Assembly (NCBI GenBank): GCA_038501195.1
Contig: JBBPUQ010000009.1
Span: 1,302,001 to 1,366,000 of the forward strand
Origin: Nemania diffusa
Lineage: Eukaryota; Ascomycota; Sordariomycetes; Xylariales; Xylariaceae
Direction of reading: 5' to 3'
DNA: 64,000 nucleotides
Position 1 is the stretch's first letter; each line of letters opens with the position of its first letter. The notes under the pieces were generated by a model. It ran no database searches. It had not been told where the DNA came from and saw only the letters and a program-made list of their open reading frames with translations. The translations under genes were made by a program, and so were the position numbers. Of the stretch, positions 34,300 through 45,216 are shown piece after piece.

Positions 34300-37095
34300 C
34301 TATCCTTTTAATACAAAGCCTATGTCGTCCCGATTATCGTCAATTACCCGTCCCCATTCCAGTAACAACCTAAATAAATAAACTTCCATATCTTCTTTCC
34401 TGATCGCCTTTTCGGCCCATTTACGACCTTGCTGGGCAATCCACTTCGCATCCTCCGTTCGTGGTGGCGTGACCTGTTTTCGTCCATTGAGTGTGCCACG
34501 GCCATCCAAGCCAATGAAGTATGACATTGTGCTATGCAAGGCATGGTACCTTATATCAATGGGGATGAAATGCACCCAAGGCATTAGCCGTTCAGTAAAC
34601 CATTGCTGAAATATCGAAGAGATGACCGGCACGCTGTTTGACCGGAGAACCTGTAGTAAGTTCGGTGCTGGCCCGTCGCTAGTGTCAAGTAACATCACAT
34701 AACGACTGTCCACCTCGGTGGCTGGGGCCTCCAATCCAAACTCATCTCGTATGAGTTTACAGTTAGTGTCCTGGCAGCCCTCGAAAGGGCCAATCAACGA
34801 GACTCTCAAAGGTAAAATGCTATTGCCTTCGGGGGTAGGCACATCTTCGTACCGAAACCTACTATTTTGACCCGCTCCGATTCCCAACAACATGGGGATG
34901 CTGTCCGTAGCAGTGGCATTCTGAATGAGGTGAACCAAACGCAATCGGTGACTGCCATGAAGCAACTCGTGGGTTACCGTCGGGATATCTTTAACGTCTC
35001 CCTGCCATAGAATAAGGTCTTGCTTTTGGTTAAAGCTTTTGCTGTCAAAATCCTGCTCCTGCCCGCCCCGTGGGAATGGAATCAGAAGATCGTTGAAACC
35101 AGCTGTTTTCGACCCACTAAAGAGGGGCAACAAATTCTGGTATAGTTCGAATTGATGGGGAATGGTGTGGAACTCATGAAGGTTGAAGATATCGGGCTGG
35201 TGGCATGGGTCGAGTGCCATTTGCCAATTTTCAAGGAATTGCTCCCTGCTGTGTGGTGAGGTGCATAATGCACAGAAGTCTCTTACATCCCAATTGACCC
35301 CACTGCGGCTCGATGCTCCGGGAGGGCAGGTGATAGCCTCAAGCTGGCGGAATTGATGGGCTGCAATATATGGCTGAACTGAATCTGCAGGCCTTATTCG
35401 CTTACTGGCTCTGATATTCTCATTCTCCTTTGCTGAGATATCTGAATCGTCTCGTTTACCGAGTCTGCCGGGCATAAGTTGAAAACCTGGTTGGGTAGCT
35501 ATCATCCTTAATTGGTGCATCTCATTCCAGGGAACTAGAACCCTTGGCCGTTCTTGCAAATTGATGGCGATCTCCATCACTGGGAGATGCTCAGCAAATC
35601 CAGAGATCAAGGCCACGATCTCGTCCAGTGTTTCCTGTTGTGAAGGGTCAGATGGGTTATTGTGAGCTACTTTGCCATCAGCAATGCTGATGATACCAAT
35701 ATTAGGCTGGCCTTTGAGGAACTTAAGGCCGTCTCGAATATTTTGCGGCCGTAAACCCCAGAATGGTAATATATCTTTCTCGATCTGATCAAACCTATCA
35801 ATGACAACCGATCTTTTGTGCTGAGCGAACTCAAACCACTTGTCGAAGTTTTGCGGAGGTTTCCGCCCGTGGTGTCTTTCTCCATATTCCTTGACTGCGA
35901 GCTTCAGGGTTGTGCTAACTGTTGCATGCCGCAGCCATCGATCTGCTTCTACCCGATTCTTGTAGACAAGATCATCAACAGGATGACGAGTAAACAATTT
36001 TGGTCTCAGGGTGATGTAGACGCTTGAGGAAACTATTGTACTGAGGAGCAATAATAAAAGGAACACGCGTTTTATGAAAATGACTGAGCGCATATTGTTG
36101 GTATACGTGAAAATGGTAAAGCCAAGTGAAATTGCCCCCAATACGACGAGCGGCTCTGCTGCGGATGTTTGCTGGTATGTGCCGACACGCAGCGTGTTAC
36201 TAACACTAGCTACCACCCCAGATATAAATGTCGCGATAGTGATAGGCTCGAATGGTGATGCTTCGCATGCCATTAGGGACGCAGATATAGCCAAAGTAGC
36301 TACAGCTATGCCGGTGCTTAAGGTGTCGAAGATGTATAAAGGGTTGACGCCTCTAAGGGATTGGTGCCCGACAACCTCGCTACGCTGTGAAGTCTGCGTG
36401 AGTATTAACGGAATACATGTTGCAAATGCTGTGATCAACAAAATGCCGCCAAGGGTCCGCAACCGACTTCTAGTTGTTCGCGCCCAGGAGAGCACTCTCC
36501 ATAAAAGGATAATGATAATTGAATCCGCGAAAACGCCAGCCCATTGGGTAAATACCACGAGCGACCCTCGGTCTGCTAAAGGTGAACAGAAGTACGTAGA
36601 TCGCATGGTCGAGTTGCCAGCCCAGAAGGATCCGTAGCTGAGGAGAACAGTCCCAGCAAGCAACATGAAGGGCGAGCCCATGAGCCACTCTTTTAAATCA
36701 TCTAGCACGCTCCCCCACATATCTTCAGGCTCATCTGACTCTATCTGTGGTGGACGATACGAGAAAAACCTATAAGCACCGAATAGCACCGGTAGAAATG
36801 CCTGTTCAACGGAATTAGTTGCGAGATTATCTAGCTTAACAGCAGAGTACTACTTACTTCGATACCAGCAGTAGAGCATTGGAAATCATGCAAACCTCTA
36901 TAAAAAAGCTCGAGTCTAACGACGACCAAGACTACAATACATGGTACGTAAAACCGGCGTGGTCTCGGAGGCAACGAAGACGACGACGACTTTAAAATAG
37001 CATCGGAGTCTATTGGGAGCGTTAATCATTCATTACCTTTAAATGAATGAGGACGATTGAGCTAACCAAACCTCCCATCGGCTCCGGGGAGCCAT
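34300..37095 (-). CDS. GT90 (CAP10-like) glycosyltransferase, multi-pass membrane protein
   Basis: The main exon 34300-36801 and the preceding exon from 36858 are well supported: a GTAAGT...ACAG intron joins ...CSTAGIE to AFLPVLFGAYRFFSY. The first exon is less sure. I propose exons 37072-37095 and 36858-36989 with a GTTTGG donor and a TAAAG acceptor, giving about 885 aa. The N-terminal third has several hydrophobic segments (FYVPCIVVLVVVRLELFY, FMLLAGTVLLSYGSF, SIIIILLWRVLSWA and more, ending VFLLLLLLSTIVSSSVYIT). The C-terminal catalytic region shows VIDRFDQIEKDILPFWGLRP, YVMLLDTSDGPAPNLLQVLR and SNSVPVISSIFQQWF, TERLMPWVHFIPIDI, typical of GT90/CAP10 enzymes. Those enzymes transfer xylose or related sugars in the Golgi. 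The YVMLLDTSDG block replaces the more usual DVDGN, so the donor-site residues may differ. The sugar is unknown. Confidence 0.85.
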
Positions 37096-37851
37096 TTTGA
37101 AAAGAGACTCACGGCAAAAGCCGATAAGCCAACAACAAGGAGTAGTAAGAAGGATGAGAGACGTGGCTGATCTAAGTACCCCAATTAGCAACTACTCTAC
37201 TCTAAGCCGCGGAAGTTGAATAGATACTGACTGATCAAAGTGTGTCTTTGGAAAGAATATAATAGCCAGACAAACGAAGTTAAGAAACTTATCCTCAGTT
37301 AGCTTGGTCGTTCGCCTTGCTATCCTATTATCGTAGGACTAGAGAGAAAAGGGGCTTGAGTGAAGCTCACCAAACGCCCGTCAACCGTGTGCCGCTATCA
37401 GGTGCCATCGAGGCAGCATTGGCGATAGCAGTCTTGCTCGCATGAACTGGTAAAAAGAGAGACTATGCGTATATTTAAACCACCCGCCAGGTTGTTCGTA
37501 CCCGACTAAGATAGCAGCTTGTCATTAACAAGAAGTGAGATTTCAGGTCGAGGACTTGGTAGTATAAGTGGAGCTATGCCCTGCAAACAATTATGTCTTC
37601 TCTGGTCGTACGTGGCAGCATTCGAAAATACCGTGGCTCATTTAATTATACACACTGTAAACCGCTTGAGAATAGAACAAACTCATTACTGTGTAACGTG
37701 CTGCAACCATGTAAAATACAGTGTGTGCCTACAACTAGTTTTAGTGGGAGATATGCTATCTACAGTGGCTAAAAAGTGTGCTATCTGGGGTAGTCTACTC
37801 ACTATTTATATATAAGGTCTATCCTTGCTTTTATTATCTAACATATCATTC
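37096..37851. other. intergenic upstream of the GT90 gene
   Basis: Promoter side of the GT90 gene, then spacer before the tRNA. The frame at 37519-37815 has no family features. Confidence 0.5.
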
Positions 37852-37951
37852 GGGCGAATGGTCTAGGGGTATGATACTCCCTTCGCACGTTCTGAATTCT
37901 TCAGAAATAGGTGACTGGGAGGGGTCCGGGGTTCAATTCCCCGTTCGTCCA
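37852..37951 (+). tRNA. tRNA-Ala(CGC) with intron
   Basis: A 7-bp acceptor stem (GGGCGAA with TTCGTCC) contains a G3-U70 wobble pair, the hallmark of alanine tRNAs. The anticodon stem CTCCC/GGGAG is perfect, the loop gives anticodon CGC, and a 28-nt intron (37888-37915) sits after position 37, the normal place. The T arm CGGGG-TTCAATT-CCCCG is perfect. The discriminator is A, and a TTTT run follows from 37955 as a Pol III stop. Mature length is 72 nt without CCA. The D arm is of the short GTC/GAT type. Confidence 0.92.
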
Positions 37952-40900
37952 GTGTTTTGCTATCCTTCAAGAATTAATTTTGAATTTTACTTAATTGTTA
38001 TTCTGTACTTGATTGCTTTTTTTCTCAAATTGATTTAGTTTGTAGACAATGTCAAGATTCTTATAGATAGAACGAGAGAGAGATAGATAGATGAGCAACA
38101 GTGGGTGTATGTATCCACCCTCCACCTAACTAACCACCTACCCTTTTACGCATACAACCTAGGTACGCATAGGTAGAGAATCTGTGTATTTCATGAGAAG
38201 ATGTTGATCAGTAGGTAGATTTCGGTGCTTAGTAGGTTTAAGTACAATCATTTCACTCTTATAATACTTATATAGAAAGAAAACTGTATGTAATTCGATC
38301 TTTCGGACCTGAACTTCCAGTGACCAAGTCGTGGGGCGGGATTACCCGCACATAGTAATACATATCTACACAGCTGACAACTTGCATCTGGTATAGCTAC
38401 TATGAGTTTACCTTATATGTATATCAACAGGGATGGTATCCAGCTTTGTTTGGTTCGCTTCGATGCAGCATCAGGCTTGGGCTGACTCCACTCGTCCAGC
38501 CGCTCCCATGAAATCAAATAGGAAGCCAATAACAGCTCTCACGAACCTGGATGGCACCTGGATGGCTACCTGGATGGACATTCATTATTTGATATAGGTA
38601 GTGCTAGCACAAAGGTATTTCATTTGTCTTAAAATAAGGTAGTGTACGTGAAATCCTGTAGGACTGTCACGCCTCTCTGTCTTCTTCTTTTCTTATACAT
38701 ATAAGTAGTGAGGCTAACGAGCATCAATCTTCGCATTGCTTCGAATGCCAGTTATCATATTCGTCCTCTCGATATAATACTATCGTTGCCGCCGCCAGAT
38801 ATGTAATTATGTGACTTTACTTTACCACCGCACGCACACCAGCAGTTGGTGAACTGCATTCTCCTCCAACGATCATGCGCCGAATATATATCATGCCTTG
38901 AGGGTCTGTATAGGTTATGAAGTCATGAAGTCACAAGACGATACGAACAAGGGAGAATATAGGAAATGCAATAACATCACGAGTCTAAGAGCTGCATTAT
39001 CTAAGACCGCAAGCAAGCTCACATCCGACTTGTCAAACGAGAATCATCGACGATGATAACTGGCCTTTCAACATAGTCAACAGCCACCTCACAGAGCGGA
39101 TAGTAATATCGAAAATATTGAGAGGAAGGAAGGAGATGCTGGAATAGCGATCTTAATGGGAGTCGCGTTCTGTGGCTAAATCATCAATCATCTAGAGACC
39201 TTGTTGTCGGTCTCCAATTAACACAATCGATTGTCGTGCAACGCATTCCGACATATTCAATGACGAGGATTGTATTACTACTGCTTGAGCCGGTGAACAG
39301 ATACACTCAGCAATGAGATATGAATCAAAGAGCATGCAGCTTCGAGGATGCCACCCACTCACCATGAATCCCAGTAATCATTCACCTGGGAAACCCTCAA
39401 GAATTACCACCAACGCCCAATGCATATCAGGAACCCAGTTGAGACTATGCATGGCACACGACTCATCATGAGGGTAGACATATGGTGCCTCTATAGGTCG
39501 ATCATCGTTATCCGACATCCGGTAAGGTCTATAAATGGTTGCTAACAAAGTTCGGTTCCTAGCCCATGCTCCGTCGTTGCTACATACCTAAGGGATTACA
39601 ACGTAGGGTGTTAGGCTCCGTCTTCGAAAGTCGATTTATAGTCAGGGAGAGGGCATCGACAGCTCGAAGCGCGATCTAAGGCCATAAAATCGAGACACTG
39701 CTTCACGAACGATGACATCTAAATCAATAACGTGCCGCCTTTAGCCTGGAAGAACCAATCAGGCCGAATTGAAACAGTGCAACATTGGTTTGGCCAACAA
39801 CAGCTATACGAATAGAACCTCGAGGTCAAATACGCAGCGAGTTATACTCGGCACGACTACCGACAGCCTATAAGGGTCCGAACTTGAAGAATCAATAAAT
39901 GCCGTGGTAATCGACATCACCTCTGATCGCCCTTAGCAACGATTAACCCAGTGACATGCTGGTGCGACAGCACGATCAACCCCAATATCTGGATATACAA
40001 TGGCTATGTATATCAGACGAAGCAGACGAACGATAGAAGATATAAGCACCAAAACGACTGCACGGTTGGCGGAATTATCGGGGCTGAATGTCATACGAAG
40101 CATCGAAATGAGCCGGGTGCTCAATGTTCCATTGCCCAAATGTCCTGGAGGGCTGGTGAGTTGCTGACTGTCCGATGTCAGCTTTTGTTCGCTTGGTTCT
40201 TGGCGGGGAGTCCCGAACGCTTTCTTGGTCCTTCCCGAAGGAGGACGGTCGAAGGATTGCCTAACTCGCCTACAGAATACACTAGCAGCATCCACTACTT
40301 TGGGTGCTTGACCCTTCACTAAGTAAATGGGTTGATGAGAGGAGACATACGGCTTGCTTACACGACCCAGCATATACTATGTACAACCAGACCTAACGCA
40401 TTAAACCTCGAATACTAGTATGGGCTACATACACGCCTAGCTTTTAGACGAGTCCACCCAAGTGTTAAATCGAAAGAGGATGACTACAATGCTTAGGCGA
40501 CGCGAAGAAGGCCCAGACGATGACCGCATAATGTCCGACACCAGCGAAGAGTCCGGGCTACCCGCCGCTGCTACATTGGGTAAGTACTGCGTGTTGGTCA
40601 CGATCTCCCAGCTCTACCACATGGTTTGCGTCGCTCGTTCGCCACCCGTGGATCTATCCGTGCGACTAGGTACACTAAGTGGCAAGGCTTTGGAGAATTG
40701 TCAAGGATACATTGCGCGATTCATAGATCTCAGAACACCTTTCGCTATGAACGGATTCATGGAAGTGTGCCATGCGAACCAATGGGCTTCGATGAGGATG
40801 ATGATTGGGCAACAAAGTCACACAGTCTGGGGTGAAGAGAACACACCGTCCAGGATAAATTTTGGAGATGCAATCTCACCTTGCAGGCAACACTCGACTC

Positions 40901-42559
40901 CGCGTATTCGCGAGCAAGCGCGCAAATCCTCCCGGTGTGCTTAAGAAGCAAGGCGTGATGCAAAATATATTCTAGGTTCAGTATGTTATTATCTCAGAAC
41001 ATCCAATATGAAATACAGGTATGTACCTAGAATAAGGAGTACACTACCGGCATCTCCATGTTCATAACCCCACAGCCCCTACTTACTTAAATTAGACCTG
41101 GTTATGCGTGCCGTACATAGTAGGCAGGGCTTGCGGCGAGGAGGGTCAATCGCGGGTTTACCGGGGGGTTTTCTACATATACAATTATAAAAAAACGAGA
41201 TACATCTAACCTAGTGGCAACCAGCTAGCATGCCAATAAATACCTGACTACCTAGGTATATTTTACTGAACACAGCAACCACGTAAAACCTATCTGTCAG
41301 GTACTGAACGTGCTCTTTAGAGCAAAATCCAGGAAAAAGGGGCGTGCTTTCGGCTGTCCTAGAGAGGGTAACACCGACTTATACTTTCTTGCACTAGTGT
41401 ACAAGATCGTGTTGGCGGATAGTTGGGTTAGCAGCTGACGTGACGGGCAGTGGTGATATCGCACCTCCATCAAGTCCGCTAGCGTAGTGCAAGTCTTGGT
41501 ACATACATAGGCAGTGTATGTAGTCAAAAATAGAGAAGGTCTTACCGCTTTAACACTGGCACTACTCTGTAATTGCGCTTTAGATCGCCTTGGTCGATTA
41601 TCCGTCGCTTTTAGACTCTTGGTTAGCCAATTTTTAGTCTCTCTACCGACTGTTGTTGACAAATCTTGAACTTACCTGGAACTGCGTAGATACTCCAGGA
41701 CTAGCTAATTACTTGCTTCTTCCTTAGAAGCTTCTGAAACGATGCCAAAGTCAGAGTAAACGATCCCTCGGAATATTCTCCCAGTGACACTAACCCTATT
41801 TTGGCCTCAGATCTTGGCAGATCTTGGCGTCTTATGTCAGCGCCGGTAGTAAACCCAGCGATCAGGGCTTCGGCTCAGGGGCCCCGGTCACTAAGATTAC
41901 GTAGTGTATGCACTGTAGTCAAGATCGGGATTTATATTCATATCGAATATCTAGATTGATTTTTATATGTCGTACAGGATAAGTTGAGTGAGTGTAGGAT
42001 AGAGTCGCAGACGGAAACCGCAACATTCTTTACTCACTTAAACTACTGAGTACTATGCCCTACATCAGGCTCATATCGATGTTCAAGAGGACACTGACTA
42101 CCTATCCACATACACAGTAGTGTAGTGAAGCACACTACACTAGGTGGTAGGATTACCTTGGCATTTCTTGGCTTCATTTCCTAGACACTCCATACACGTG
42201 TGGATGTCTCAGCTCTAACCCAGGATTCACTGTACCCATCACCCACCCAGCCAAGGCTTGGTTACATGTGCGCTGCATGGGACTCTCCAATATTGGGAAA
42301 TCCGGCCTATCGTGGTCGAGTTGTCTTTGCCAAGCTACACTAAGATTCTATATTGTTCGGTTCCTCCACAATCTGCAGACAGAGAGACAGTCAGCCTCAT
42401 CCACAAGAGATACTAAGATGCTATTTTGGGCGAATTGCACACACACCACCCTGCTGTGACGCCTATTTCGCAAACGTAATGCAGGATTACCCAACCCTTG
42501 GGAGCCGTTCAAGGGCAGTTGTGCATGGGAGTTCGTGGAGCTGAGCTACGAGGCGAATT
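37952..42559. other. long gene-poor stretch
   Basis: About 4.6 kb without a gene I can support. A small tandem run of the word cctggatgg occurs three times at about 38548-38577, and a GATA-type microsatellite lies near 38085. ATG frames at 39933-40373 (-) and 40462-40944 (+) are open but show no family features and overlap equally long antisense or alternative frames. AT-rich blocks and ACCTAGGTA words are frequent (for example 38158 and 41250). Confidence 0.5.
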
Positions 42560-42562
42560 GGA

Positions 42563-42704
42563 TATATAAAGCTATCTAACGCCTCCCGAATGTTACCTAC
42601 TTTTTTTTCTCTCCACCCCTCTCACCACATTCATTCATTCATTCAACCTTTTAGCCGTTCTCTTCCGTTGACAATTCGTTGTTCGGTATATAATTAATTT
42701 CAAA
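42563..42704 (+). promoter_or_regulatory. core promoter and leader of the HD-domain gene
   Basis: A TATATAAA box lies at 42563-42570, about 135 bases before the ATG. It is followed by a strong C/T-rich run (42600-42630) and an attcattcattcatt repeat, typical of highly expressed fungal genes. The start context is AAAATGA. The strong codon bias of the gene fits high expression. Confidence 0.6.
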
Positions 42705-43584
42705 ATGAAGTTCTCTACTAGTCTCGTTTCTGGCTTGGCTGTGGCCGGCGCCGCCGTTGCCGCTCCCTCCAAGAAGTGCCGCAGCGACCTTCCTACCACC
42801 AAGATCGCCGGTGTTGAGGTTGTTGACACCCAGATCGTCCGGGATGCTCACGAGCTTGTCAAGGCTTTCATCCCTCTCCAGCCCTACCTCTACAACCACG
42901 TTGTCCGAACATGGTTGCTCGGTGCTGCTGCCCTGAACAACAACGCCACCCTCAAGGCCGAGGTCGATATCGAGCTCCACGCTGTTGGCTCTCTCCTCCA
43001 CGATCTTGGTTGGGACCGTAAGTTTCGGCTTAATACAGAAAACTCTTAGTACCTCACTTTCTAACTTGGCGATTACAGAGCGTGACGATACCCCTTTCAA
43101 CACCCACGAGTACCGATTCGAGGTTGAGAGTGGTGCCGCTGCCATGAACTGGGTCAAGGCCCACCCTGACGGCAAGAACTGGGACGCCCAGCGTCTCGAG
43201 AGACTGTACGACGGTATCTCTCTGCAGACCCTGATCGGTGTGCCCGACTTCAAGAACATCGACACCCAGTGGATTGTCAAGTCCATCGGCTTCGAGTTCC
43301 CCCAGCCGCGGTCTCCCCTGATCCCCGAGGAGTTCTACGACAGCGTGCAGGGCAACTTCACCAACAGCACCCTCTTCCGCGGCACCAACGACACCTTCAC
43401 CCGCTTCGCCGTCAAGGACCCGGCCACCACCTACAACACCTTCCTCGCCCCCTTCGGCGACGAGTACGTTGCCGGCTACACCGAGAAGGGAGCCCGCCTG
43501 TTCGATCTCATCCAGGGCGGCATCGCTCTCGAGCTCGGCCAGTACCCCGACGTTCCCTTCACCCCTCTCCCTCCCGTCGCCTAA
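42705..43584 (+). CDS. secreted HD-domain protein (cyanamide-hydratase-like group)
   Basis: Exons 42705-43017 and 43079-43584 with a 61-nt intron (GTAAGT...TTACAG) give 272 aa. Residues 1-20 form a clear signal peptide (MKFSTSLVSGLAVAGAAVAA). The HD phosphohydrolase-type metal site is visible as YNHVVRTWLLGAAAL (His near 64) and LHAVGSLLHDLGWD (His-Asp near 98-99), with later conserved blocks WVKAHPDGKNWD, RLYDGISLQ and FEFPQPRSPLIPEEFYD. Potential N-glycosylation sites (NNATL, NFTNST, NDTF) fit secretion. Such proteins resemble the cyanamide hydratase/DDI2 group, but the substrate is unknown. Codons are strongly biased to C/G third positions, unlike neighbours. TATA box and C/T-rich leader precede it. 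Confidence 0.9.
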
Positions 43585-43888
43585 GTTGGCGTGGCTGGTG
43601 CTCGGTAATGGGAATTGCTTCTTGTAACTACATTTATACCCTGATAAAAATAGACTTGCACTGAGGTGGTCATAAAAGATGAGCGTGTTTCTTGGGCTTC
43701 CCCGTGTCACCGAATGGTTATTGGAGTTTACGGCTATCTAGTGATGAGAAAAACTTAATAATGAGGTCGTCAATTATCCATCTTCAACAACGCTGAGCCA
43801 CGTAAACAAACAGTGAATTATGTGACTTAAAACTTAAAACTTACAGCAGGTATGTACCTATGCGCAAGAGTTATCTAACCTTTCCGTA

Positions 43889-44086
43889 TCCCTTTAGAGA
43901 CCCATTCGGCGCCGCTACATAAATAGTGGAATAACGGGGCATCCTGCATATGCAAGATACACCAATAAAACAACTACCCGAGCCAAATACTGTGATTTCA
44001 TTGGACTATCTTGCAGTATTTAGTTGTGCGAGAATCCCCGTTATTCCACTATTTATGTAGCGGCGCCGAATGGGTCTCTAAAGGGA
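43889..44086. mobile_element. fold-back MITE, copy 1 (198 bp)
   Basis: A 51-bp perfect terminal inverted repeat starts TCCCTTTAGAGACCC and ends ...GAATAACGGGG; the right arm is its exact reverse complement. TA dinucleotides flank both ends (43887-43888 and 44087-44088), as expected for a Tc1/mariner-type target duplication. There is no coding capacity. The interior ACACCAATAAAACAACTA and the aaatagtggaataacgggg core of the arms are shared with the copy at 52.1 kb. Confidence 0.9.
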
Positions 44087-44088
44087 TA

Positions 44089-45216
44089 AGCGTTAGGTAC
44101 CCCACAATAGACTAGGGCGGGTCCACCCATGTCCATGGGCAAACGACGGCTGCCTGCCTCTGCATCTACCCATCCAGGCTATTCCCAGTTGAGTAGGTGA
44201 GCCAAGCCTCGAAGGATCTCTCGATAAGTCGTATGATGGATCGCTTGGGTTTCCCGGCACGGCAACAGTAATCCTGCGTTTGCCCTAGTGTTTGGGCAGC
44301 ATTATGCGATGATCATAGGTGGATATAACGGAGCGCCGGTCATATCCGAGATGAGGTCAATTTATTTTGTTGATTCCGCGACTGGCTCTATCGCCGGCGA
44401 TCGCTCTCTCATCACCCCGATGTATGCGTACATACGTAGCATGTGCGATTGTCAATTAGTTTCGCATCATCGGACGAAATACCTAAGCTTAAATGTGAGC
44501 TTAAAGGCGATGAACATATTGTGTAGGCAGGTACGGCCTATGCTATGTATATATAAAGTAGCTACAGTGCTAGGACACTAGGTGCCTCCATTACCTCTAC
44601 AACCATTCTACAATAACACAATGATTGCCTGACATATTGTATCACCGCTTTCCGTCGCATGCGCGTACGTAAACTTTGATGTCTTCTCAACACACGAGCC
44701 AAGAATTCCGTTTTGTAGTAGCCCTTACCTCATTGGCTGTAATAATGTACTAATTAAAAAATAACTAGGGAATTGCCGACGGCATTTTCCGACTACACAT
44801 TAACCCAATCTAAAGCCCACTCATATTTACTAGGCATTTCGAAAAGTGCTTAACTTTACTACTAAAAGTCTAATTCAGCGACTTGAGTCTTTATAGCTTT
44901 GTTCTATCTACTACCTATTTTAGTGTTTTATCGTCCTTGGTCTAGGTATTGCTAAACGCTTACCTGCTCAAACAGTGAACATGGATTTCGTGGTGATACA
45001 GCTGCTTCATGACGTTGTCAGCCTGTGCCTTTGCAAATCATTCTAGCTTCAACCTAGCCTATGCAGGGTCAACGTGTCAAAAAAACCACACACGCCCAAA
45101 GGCTTACCGAGCAGCCAAATAATAATAATAAAAAAACAAAAGCATTATGAATAATTGTTTGTATAAGCAGAGGCCAGGCCGTTATACTAATATTTATTTC
45201 AATCGTTATAGGTAGA
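44089..45216. other. intergenic after the MITE
   Basis: No gene seen. The 98-codon frame at 44288-44581 lacks family features. The right side should hold the 3' end of the kinase-like gene on the minus strand. Confidence 0.5.

Noticed and set aside
38548..38577. Three copies of cctggatgg taken as a possible array
   Set aside because: Too short and irregular for CRISPR or a satellite; simple local duplication.
39933..40373. 146-codon ATG frame (-)
   Set aside because: An equally long frame overlaps on the other strand; no domain, no leader or splice signals that favour it.
40462..40944. 160-codon ATG frame (+) with a GTAAGT inside
   Set aside because: No recognised domain, and another long frame overlaps it; cannot tell gene from chance.
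41297..41662. 121-codon frame (-)
   Set aside because: Starts with TTG rather than ATG and shows no family features.
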